DNA from: Saccoglossus kowalevskii
Taxonomy: Eukaryota; Hemichordata; Enteropneusta; Harrimaniidae
Length of the DNA: 64,000 bases
NCBI RefSeq assembly: GCF_000003605.2
Contig: NW_003146934.1
Span: 1 to 64,000 of the forward strand
Direction: 5' to 3'
The notes below the pieces were generated by a model that searched no databases, had not been told where the DNA came from, and saw nothing but the letters and a program-made list of their open reading frames with translations. Below are positions 52,301 to 62,840 of the stretch, piece by piece (positions within the stretch are counted from its first letter, which is position 1; each line of letters begins with the position of its first letter). A program made the position numbers and the translations under genes.

Positions 52301-54489
52301 CTACAGAATTCCAGTCATTCACAGAAGTAAAACAAGTAGGGGACTAACTACAGAATTCCAGTCACTCACAGGAGTAAAACAAGTAGGGGACTAACTACAG
52401 AATTCCAGTCACTCACAGGAGTAAAACAAGTAGGGGACTAACTACAGAATTCCAGTCATTCACAGGAGTAAAACAAGTAGGGGACTAATTAAAGAATTCC
52501 AGTCATTCACAGGAGTAAAACAAGTAGGGGACTAACTACAGAATTCCAGTCATTCACAGGAGTAAAACAAGTAGGGGACTAACTACAGAATTCCAGTCAT
52601 TCACAGGAGTAAAACAAGTAGGGGACTAACTACAGAATTCCAGTCATTCACAGGAGTAAAACAAGTAGGGGACTAATTAAAGAATTCCAGTCATTCACAG
52701 GAGTAAAACAAGTAGGGGACTAATTAAAGAATTCCAGTCATTCACAGGAGTAAAACAAGTAGGGGACTAATTAAAGAATTCCAGTCATTCACAGGAGTAA
52801 AACGAGTAGGGGACTAATTAAAGAATTCCAGTCATTCACAGGAGTAAAACAAGTAGGGGACTAATTAAAGAATTCCAGTCATTCACAGGAGTAAAACAAG
52901 TAGGGGACTAATTAAAGAATTCCAGTCATTCACAGGAGTAAAACAAGTAGGGGACTAATTAAAGAATTCCAGTCATTCACAGGAGTAAAACAAGTAGGGG
53001 ACTAATTAAAGAATTCCAGTCATTCACAGGAGTAAAACAAGTAGGGGACTAATTAAAGAATTCCAGTCATTCACAGGAGTAAAACAAGTAGGGGACTAAT
53101 TAAAGAATTCCAGTCATTCACAGGAGTAAAACAAGTAGGGGACTAACTACAGAATTCCAGTCATTCACAGGAGTAAAACAAGTAGGGGATTAATTAAAGA
53201 ATTCCAGTCATTCACAGGAGTAAAACGAGTAGGGGACTAATTAAAGAATTCCAGTCATTCACAGGAGTAAAACAAGTAGGGGACTAATTAAAGAATTCCA
53301 GTCATTCACAGGAGTAAAACAAGTAGGGGACTAATTAAAGAATTCCAGTCATTCACAGGAGTAAAACAAGTAGGGGACTAATTAAAGAATTCCAGTCATT
53401 CACAGGAGTAAAACAAGTAGGGGACTAATTAAAGAATTCCAGTCATTCACAGGAGTAAAACAAGTAGGGGACTAATTGAAGAGTTCCAGTCATTCACAGG
53501 AGTAAAACAAGTAGGGGACTAATTAAAGAATTCCAGTCATTCACAGGAGTAAAACAAGTAGGGGACTAATTAAAGAATTCCAGTCATTCACAGGAGTAAA
53601 ACAAGTAGGGGACTAATTAAAGAATTCCAGTCATTCACAGGAGTAAAACAAGTAGGGGACTAATTAAAGAATTCCAGTCATTCACAGGAGTAAAACAAGT
53701 AGGGGACTAATTAAAGAATTCCAGTCATTCACAGGAGTAAAACAAGTAGGGGACTAATTAAAGAATTCCAGTCATTCACAGGAGTAAAACAAGTAGGGGA
53801 CTAATTAAAGAATTCCAGTCATTCACAGGAGTAAAACAAGTAGGGGACTAATTAAAGAATTCCAGTCATTCACAGGAGTAAAACAAGTAGGGGACTAATT
53901 AAAGAATTCCAGTCATTCACAGGAGTAAAACAAGTAGGGGACTAATTAAAGAATTCCAGTCATTCACAGGAGTAAAACAAGTAGGGGACTAATTAAAGAA
54001 TTCCAGTCATTCACAGGAGTAAAACAAGTAGGGGACTAATTAAAGAATTCCAGTCATTCACAGGAGTAAAACAAGTAGGGGACTAATTAAAGAATTCCAG
54101 TCATTCACAGGAGTAAAACAAGTAGGGGACTAATTAAAGAATTCCAGTCATTCACAGGAGTAAAACAAGTAGGGGACTAATTAAAGAATTCCAGTCATTC
54201 ACAGGAGTAAAACAAGTAGGGGACTAATTAAAGAATTCCAGTCATTCACAGGAGTAAAACAAGTAGGGGACTAATTAAAGAATTCCAGTCATTCACAGGA
54301 GTAAAACAAGTAGGGGACTAATTAAAGAATTCCAGTCATTCACAGGAGTAAAACGAGTAGGGGACTAATTAAATAATTCCAGTCATTCACAGAAGTAAAA
54401 CAAGTAGGGGACTAATTAAAGAATTCCAGTCATTCACAGGAGTAAAACAAGTAGGGGACTAATTAAAGAATTCCAGTCATTCACAGGAG

Positions 54490-54605
54490 TAAACAGTAGG
54501 GACTATTAAAGATTCCAGTCATCACAGGAGTAAACAAGTAGGGGACTAATTAAAGAATTCCAGTCATTCACAGGAGTAAAACAAGTAGGGGACTAATTAA
54601 AAATT
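54490..54605 (+). other. Cluster of single-base deletions inside A-rich block 3
   Basis: Units read gtaaacagtagggactatt, aaagattccag, catcacagg, gtaaacaag and attaaaaattcc. All are losses relative to type A, and all lie within three units of an otherwise clean block. Confidence 0.8.
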
Positions 54606-55879
54606 CCAGTCATTCACAGGAGTAAAACAAGTAGGGGACTAATTAAAGAATTCCAGTCATTCACAGGAGTAAAACAAGTAGGGGACTAACTACAGAATTC
54701 CAGTCATTCACAGGAGTAAAACAAGTAGGGGACTAATTAAAGAATTCCAGTCATTCACAGGAGTAAAACAAGTAGGGGACTAATTAAAGAATTCCAGTCA
54801 TTCACAGAAGTAAAACAAGTAGGGGACTAATTAAAGAATTCCAGTCACTCACAGGAGTAAAACAAGTAGGGGACTAACTACAGAATTCCAGTCATTCACA
54901 GGAGTAAAACAAGTAGGGGACTAATTAAAGAATTCCAGTCATTCACAGGAGTAAAACAAGTAGGGGACTAATTAAAGAATTCCAGTCATTCACAGGAGTA
55001 AAACAAGTAGGGGACTAATTAAAGAATTCCAGTCATTCACAGGAGTAAAACAAGTAGGGGACTAATTAAAGAATTCCAGTCATTCACAGGAGTAAAACAA
55101 GTAGGGGACTAATTAAAGAATTCCAGTCATTCACAGGAGTAAAACAAGTAGGGGACTAATTAAAAAATTCCAGTCATTCACAGGAGTAAAACAAGTAGGG
55201 GACTAATTAAAGAATTCCAGTCATTCACAGGAGTAAAACAAGTAGGGGACTAACTACAGAATTCCAGTCATTCACAGGAGTAAAACAAGTAGGGGACTAA
55301 TTAAAGAATTCCAGTCATTCACAGGAGTAAAACAAGTAGGGGACTAACTACAGAATTCCAGTCATTCACAGGAGTAAAACAAGTAGGGGACTAACTACAG
55401 AATTCCAGTCATTCACAGGAGTAAAACAAGTAGGGGACTAATTAAAGAATTCCAGTCATTCACAGGAGTAAAACAAGTAGGGGACTAATTAAAGAATTCC
55501 AGTCATTCACAGGAGTAAAACAAGTAGGGGACTAATTAAAGAATTCCAGTCATTCACAGGAGTAAAACAAGTAGGGGACTAATTAAAGAATTCCAGTCAT
55601 TCACAGGAGTAAAACAAGTAGGGGACTAATTAAAGAATTCCAGTCATTCACAGAAGTAAAACAAGTAGGGGACTAATTAAAGAATTCCAGTCATTCACAG
55701 GAGTAAAACAAGTAGGGGACTAACTAAGAATTCCAGTCATTCACAGGAGTAAAACAAGTAGGGGACTAATTAAAGAATTCCAGTCATTCACAGGAGTAAA
55801 ACAAGTAGGGGACTAATTAAAGAATTCCAGTCATTCACAGGAGTAAAACAAGTAGGGGACTAATTAAAGAATTCCAGTT

Positions 55880-56440
55880 ATTCACAGGAGTAAAACAAGT
55901 AGGGGACTAATTAAAGAATTCCAGTCATTCACAGGAGTAAAACAAGTAGGGGACTAATTAAAGAATTCCAGTCATTCACAGGAGTAAAACAAGTAGGGGA
56001 CTAATTAAAGAATTCCAGTCATTCACAGGAGTAAAACAAGTAGGGGACTAATTAAAGAATTTCAGTCATTCACAGGAGTAAAACAAGTAGGGGACTAATT
56101 AAAGAATTCCAGTCATTCACAGGAGTAAAACAAGTAGGGGACTAATTAAAGAATTCCAGTCATTCACAGAAGTAAAACAAGTAGGGGACTAATTAAAGAA
56201 TTCCAGTCATTCACAGGAGTAAAACAAGTAGGGCACTAATTAAAGAATTCCAGTCATTCACAGGAGTAAAACAAGTAGGGGACTAACTACAGAATTCCAG
56301 TCATTCACAGGAGTAAAACAAGTAGGGGACTAATTAAAGAATTCCAGTCATTCACAGGAGTAAAACAAGTAGGGGACTAATTAAAGAATTCCAGTCATTC
56401 ACAGGAGTAAAACAAGTAGGGGACTAATTAAAGAATTCCA
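55880..56440 (+). repeat. Duplicated segment D7, second copy
   Basis: Partner of 22.28-22.84 kb at 33,605 bp. It is bounded on both sides by gttattc units (about 55878 and 56441) that the block 2 copy lacks. Confidence 0.85.
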
Positions 56441-56689
56441 GTTATTCACAGGAGTAAAACAAGTAGGGGACTAATTAAAGAATTCCAGTCATTCACAGGA
56501 GTAAAACAAGTAGGGGACTAATTAAAGAATTCCAGTCATTCACAGGAGTAAAACAAGTAGGGGACTAATTAAAGAATTCCAGTCATTCACAGGAGTAAAA
56601 CAAGTAGGGGACTAATTAAAGAATTTCAGTCATTCACAGGAGTAAAACAAGTAGGGGACTAATTAAAGAATTCCAGTCATTCACAGGAG

Positions 56690-56760
56690 TAAAACAGTAG
56701 GGACTAATTAAGAATTCTAGTCATTCACAGGAGTAAATCAGTAGGGGACTATTAAGAATT
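56690..56760 (+). other. Cluster of single-base deletions near the right end of A-rich block 3
   Basis: Two units read gtaaaacagtagggactaa, ttaagaattctag and aaatcagtagg, ggactattaagaattcc. The underlying variants (attctag followed by gtaaatca) match the clean pair at 2391-2420 in block 1, so the true sequence is probably that pair with dropped bases. Confidence 0.78.
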
Positions 56761-56823
56761 CCAGTCATTCACAGGAGTAAAACAAGTAGGGGACTAATTA
56801 AAGAATTCCAATCATTCACAGGA

Positions 56824-57990
56824 GTAAAACAAGTAGGGGACTAACTACAGAATTCCAGTCATTCACGGGAGTAAAACAAGTAGGGGACTAACTACAGAAT
56901 TCCAGTCACTCACAGGAGTAAAACAAGTAGGGGACTAACTACAGAATTCCAGTCATTCACAGGAGTAAAACAAGTAGGGGACTAACTACAGAATTCCAGT
57001 CACTCACAGGAGTAAAACAAGTAGGGGACTAACTACAGAATTCCCGTCATTCACAGGAGTAAAACAAGTAGAGGACTAACTACAGAATTCCAGTCATTCA
57101 CAGGAGTAAAATAAGTAGGGGACTTAACTACAGAATTCCAGTCATTCACAGGAGTAAAACTAGTAGGGGACTAACTACAGAATTCCAGTCATTCACAGAA
57201 GTAAAACAAGTAGGGGACTAACTACAGAATTCCAGTCACTCACAGGAGTAAAACAAGTAGGGGACTAACTACAGAATTCCAGTCACTCACAGGAGTAAAA
57301 CAAGTAGGGGACTAACTACAGAATTCCAGTCATTCACAGGAGTAAAACAAGTAGGGGACTAATTAAAGAATTCCAGTCATTCACAGGAGTAAAACAAGTA
57401 GGAGACTAACAACAGAATTCCAGTCACTCACAGGAGTAAAACAAGTAGGGGACTAACTACAGAATTCCAGTCATTCACAGGAGTAAAACAAGTAGGGGAC
57501 TAACTACAGAATTCCAGTCATTCACAGGAGTAAAACAAGTAGGGGACTAACTACAGAATTCCAGTCATTCACAGGAGTAAAACAAGTAGGGGACTAACTA
57601 CAGAATTCCAGTCATTCACAGGAGTAAAACAAGTAGGGGACTAATTAAAGAATTTCCAGTCACTCACAGGAGTAAAACAAATAGGGGACTAACTACAGAA
57701 TTCCAGTCCTTCACAGGAGTAAAACAAGTAGGGACTAACTACAGAATTCCAGTCATTCACAGGAGTAAAACAAGTAGGGGACTAATTAAAGAATTCCAAT
57801 CATTCACAGGAGTAAAACAAGTAGGGGAGTAACTACAGAATTCCAGTCATTCACAGGGGTAAAACAAGTAGGACTCTAATTAAAGAATTCCAGTCATTCA
57901 CATGAGTAAAACAAGTAGGGGACTAATTAAAGAATTCCAGTCATTCACAGGAGTAAAACAAGTAGGGGACTAATTAAAGAATTCCAGTCA
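56824..57990 (+). repeat. Duplicated segment D6 (partner 128 units downstream)
   Basis: Variants cacggg (56864), acttaactac (57122), aaaactag (57156), ggagactaacaacag, ccttcac, ccaatcatt, ggggagtaac, cacaggggt and taggactct (57870) recur at 62,841-64,000 with an offset of 6,017 bp, that is 128 units plus 1 bp. The left limit of this copy coincides with the end of A-rich block 3. Confidence 0.88.
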
Positions 57991-60900
57991 CTCACAGGAG
58001 TAAAACAAGTAGGGGACTAACTACAGAATTCCAGTCATTCACAGGAGTAAAACAAGTAGGGGACTAATTAAAGAATTCCAGTCACTCACACGAGTAAAAC
58101 AAGTAGGGGACTAATTACAGAATTCCAGTCACTCACAGGAGTAAAACAAGTAGGGGACTAATTAAAGAATTCCAGTCACTCACAGGAGTAAAACAAGTAG
58201 GGGACTAACTACAGAATTCCAGTCATTCACAGGAGTAAAACAAGTAGGGTACTAACTACAGAATTCCAGTCACTCACAGGAGTAAAACAAGTAGGGGACT
58301 AATTAAAGAATTCCAGTCATTCACAGTAGTAAAACAAGTAGGGGACTAACTACAGAATTCCAGTCATTCACAGGAGTAAAACAAGTAGGGGACTAACTAC
58401 AGAATTCCAGTCACTCACAGGAGTAAAACAAGTAGGGGACTAACTACAGAATTCCAGTCATTCACAGGAGTAAAACAAGTAGGGGACTAACTACAGAATT
58501 CCAGTCACTCACAGGAGTAAAACAAGTAGGGGACTTACTACAGAATTCCAGTCATTCACAGGAGTAAAACAAGTAGGGGACTAACTACAGAATTCCAGTC
58601 ATTCACAGGAGTAAAACAAGTAGGGGACTTAACTACAGAATTCCAGTCATTCACAGGAGTAAAACAAGTAGGGGACTAACTACAGAATTCCAGTCATTCA
58701 CAGAAGTAAAACAAGTAGGGGACTAACTACAGAATTCCAGTTACTCACAGGAGTAAAACAAGTAGGCGACTAACTACAGAATTCCAGTCACTCACAGGAG
58801 TAAAACAAGTAGGGGACTAACTACAGAATTCCAGTCATTCACAGGAGTAAAACAAGTAGGGGACTAATTAAAGAATTCCAGCCATTCACAGGAGTAAAAC
58901 AAGTAGGAGACTAACAACAGAATTGCAGTCACTCACAGGAGTAAAACAAGTGGGGGACTAACTACAGAATTCCAGTCATTCACAGGAGTAAAACAAGTAG
59001 GGGACTAACTACAGAATTCCAGTCATTCAAAGGAGTAAAACAAGTGGGGGACTAACTACAGAATTCCAGTCATTCACAGGAGTAAAACAAGTAGGGGACT
59101 AACTACAGAATTCCAGTCATTCAAAGGAGTAAAACAAGTAGGGGACTAATTAAAGAATTCCAGTCATTCACAAAAGTAAAACAAGTAGGGGACTAATTAA
59201 AGAATTCCTGTCACTCACAGGAGTAAAACAAGTAGGGGACTAACTACAGAATTCCAGTCACTCACAGGAGTAAAACAAGTACGGGACTAACTACAGAATT
59301 CCAGTCACTCACAGGAGTAAAACAAGTAGGGGACTAATTAAAGAATTCCAGTCACTCACAGGAGTAAAACAAGTAGGGGACTAACTACAGAATTCCAGTC
59401 ATTCACAGGTGTAAAACAAGTAGGGTACTAACTACAGAATTCCAGTCACTCACAGGAGTAAAACAAGTAGGGGACTAACTACAGAATTCCAGTCACTCAC
59501 AGGAGTAAAACAAGTAGGGGACTAATTAAAGAATTCCAGTCACTCACAGGAGTAAAACAAGTAGGGGACTAATTAAAGAATTCCAGTCACTCACAGGAGT
59601 AAAACAAGTAGGGGACTAACTACAGAATTCCAGTCACTCACAGAAGTAAAACAAGTAGGGGACTAACTACAGAATTCCAGTCACTCACAGGAGTAAAACA
59701 AGTAGGGGACTAATTAAAGAATTCCAGTCATTCACAGGAGTAAAACAAGTAGGGGACTAACTACAGAATTCCAGTCATTCACAGGAGTAAAACAAGTAGG
59801 GGACTAACTACAGAATTCCAGTCACTCACAGGAGTAAAACAAGTAGGGGACTAACTACAGAATTCCAGTCACTCACAGGAGTAAAACAAGTAGGGGACTA
59901 ACTACAGAATTCCAGTCACTCACAGGAGTAAAACAAGTAGGGGACTAACTACAGAATTCCAGTCATTCACAGGAGTAAAACAAGTAGGGGACTAACTACA
60001 GAATTCCAGTCACTCACAGGAGTAAAACAAGTAGGGGACTAACTACAGAATTCCAGTCACTCACAGGAGTAAAACAAGTACGGGACTAACTACAGAATTC
60101 CAGTCATTCACAGGAGTAAAACAAGTAGGGGACTAATTAAAGAATTCCAGTCACTCACAGGAGTAAAACAAGTAGGGGACTAACTGCGGAATTCCAGTCA
60201 TTCACAGGAGTAAAACAAGTAGGGGACTAACTACAGAATTCCAGTCATTCACAGGAGTAAAACAAGTAGGGGACTAACTACAGAATTCCAGTCATTCACA
60301 GGAGTAAAACAAGTAGGGGACTAACTACAGAATTCCAGTCACTCACAGGAGTAAAACAAGTAGGGGACTAACTACAGAATTCCAGTCACTCACAGGAGTA
60401 AAACAAGTAGGGGACTAACTACAGAATTCCAGTCATTCACAGGAGTAAAACAAGTAGGGGACTAATTAAAGAATTCCAGTCATTCACAGGAGTAAAACAA
60501 GTAGGGGACTAACAACAGAATTCCAGTCACTCACAGGAGTGAAACAAGTAGGGGACTAACTACAGAATTCCAGTCACTCACAGGAGTAAAACAAGTAGGG
60601 GACTAACTACAGAATTCTAGTCATTCACAGGAGTAAAACAAGTAAGGGACTAATTAAAGAATTCCAGTCATTCACAGGAGTAAAACAAGTAGGGGACTAA
60701 CAACAGAATTCCAGTCACTCACAGGAGTAAAACAAGTAGGGGACTAACTACAGAATTCCAGTCATTCACAGGAGTAAAACAAGTAGGGGACTAACTACAG
60801 AATTCCAGTCATTCACAGGAGTAAAACAAGTAGGGGACTAACTACAGAATTCCAGTCATTCACAGGGGTAAAACAAGTAGGGGACTAATTAAAGAATTCC

Positions 60901-62840
60901 AGTCACTCACAGGAGTAAAACAAGTAGGGGACTAACTACAGAATTCCAGTCACTCACAGGAGTAAAACAAGTAGGGGACTAACTATAGAATTCCAGTCAC
61001 TCACAGGAGTAAAACAAGTAGGGGACTAAGTAAAGAATTCCAGTCACTCACAGGAGTAAAACAAGTAGGGGACTAACTACAGAATTCCAGTCATTCACAG
61101 GAGTAAAACCAGTAGGGTACTAACTACAGAATTCCAGTCACTCACAGGAGTAAAACAAGTAGGGGACTAATTAAAGAATTCCAGTCATTCACAGGAGTAA
61201 AACAAGTAGGGGACTAATTAAAGAATTCCAGTCACTCACAGGAGTAAAACAAGTAGGGGACTAACTACAGAATTCCAGTCACTCACAGGAGTAAAACAAG
61301 TAGGGGACTAACTATAGAATTCCAGTCACTCACAGGAGTAAAACAAGTAGGGGACTAATTAAAGAATTCCAGTCACTCACAGGAGTAAAACAAGTAGGGG
61401 ACTAACTACAGAATTCCAGTCATTCACATGAGTAAAACAAGTAGGGGACTAATTAAAGAATTCCAGTCATTCACAGGAGTAAAACAAGTAGGGGGCTAAT
61501 TAAATAATTCCAGTCACTCACAGGAGTAAAACAAGTAGGGGACTAACTACAGAATTCCAGTCATTCACAGGAGTAAAACAAGTAGGGGACTAATTAAAGA
61601 ATTCCAGTCACTCACAGGAGTAAAACAAGTAGGGGACTAATTACAGAATTCCAGTCACTCACAGGAGTAAAACAAGTAGGGGACTAATTAAAGAATTCCA
61701 GTCACTCACAGGAGTAAAACAAGTAGGGGACTAACTACAGAATTCCAGTCATTCACAGGAGTAAAACAAGTAGGGTACTAACTACAGAATTCCAGTCACT
61801 CACAGGAGTAAAACAAGTAGGGGACTAATTAAAGAATTCCAGTCATTCACAGTAGTAAAACAAGTAGGGGACTAACTACAGAATTCCAGTCATTCACAGG
61901 AGTAAAACAAGTAGGGGACTAACTACAGAATTCCAGTCATTCACAGGAGTAAAACAAGTAGGGGACTAATTAAAGAATTCCAGTCATTCACAGGAGTAAA
62001 ACAAGTAGGGGACTAACTACAGAATTCCAGTCACTCACAGGAGTAAAACAAGTAGGGGACTAACTACAGAATTCCAGTCATTCACAGGAGTAAAACAAGT
62101 AGGGGACTAACTACAGAATTCCAGTCACTCACAGGAGTAAAACAAGTAGGGGACTAACTACAGAATTCCAGTCACTCACAGGAGTAAAACAAGTAGGGGA
62201 CTAACTACAGAATTCCAGTCACTCACAGGAGTAAAACAAGTAGGGGACTAACTACAGAATTCCAGTCATTCACAGGAGTAAAACAAGTAGGGGACTAACT
62301 ACAAAATTCCAGTCATTCACAGGAGTAAAACAAGTAGGGGACTAACTACAGAATTCCAGTCACTCACAGGAGTAAAACAAGTAGGGGACTAACTACAGAA
62401 TTCCAGTCATTCACAGGAGTAAAACAAGTATGGGACTAACTACAGAATTCCAGTCATTCACAGGAGTAAAACAAGTAGGGGACTAACTGCAGAATTCCAG
62501 TCACTCACAGGAGTAAAACAAGTAGAGACTAACTGGAAAATTCCAGTCACTCACAGGAGTAAAACAAGTACGGGACTAATTAAAGAATTCCAGTCATTCA
62601 CAGGAGTAAAACAAGTAGGGGACTAACTACAGAATTCCAGTCACTCACAGGAGTAAAACAAGTAGGGGACTATCTACAGAATTCCAGTCACTCACAGGAG
62701 TAAAACAAGTAGGGGACTAACAACAGAATTCCAGTCATTCACAGGAGTAAAACAAGTAGGGGACTAACTACAAAATTCCAGTCATTCTCAGGAGTAAAAC
62801 AAGTAGGGGACTAACTACAGAATTCCAGTCACTCACTGGA

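Larger units (their letters stand above)
28489..52655 (+). repeat. Mixed A/B/C block 2
   Basis: About 514 units with the same variant repertoire as the first mixed block, including ten type C units (near 29.25, 29.39, 33.61, 34.55, 38.80, 39.51, 40.07, 43.27, 49.80 and 50.22 kb). Large parts are copies of segments in the first mixed block or of each other; see the duplicated-segment entries. Indel-dense patches occur at 31.37-31.72, 33.00-33.07 and 34.61-34.85 kb. Confidence 0.9.
52656..56823 (+). repeat. A-rich block 3
   Basis: About 89 units, nearly all type A, with one cactcac unit (54846) and a few C-C-T hybrids. It shares rare variants with both other A-rich blocks: ggatt (53187) followed by aaaacgagt (53226), and cgagt with aaataatt (54354), match block 1; gaatttcag, cagaagt and gggcact (56060-56231) match block 2 at a constant offset of 33,605 bp. 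Indel-dense patches lie at 54.49-54.61 and 56.69-56.76 kb. Its right end, near 56,824, abuts sequence that copies 62.84 kb onward. Confidence 0.88.
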
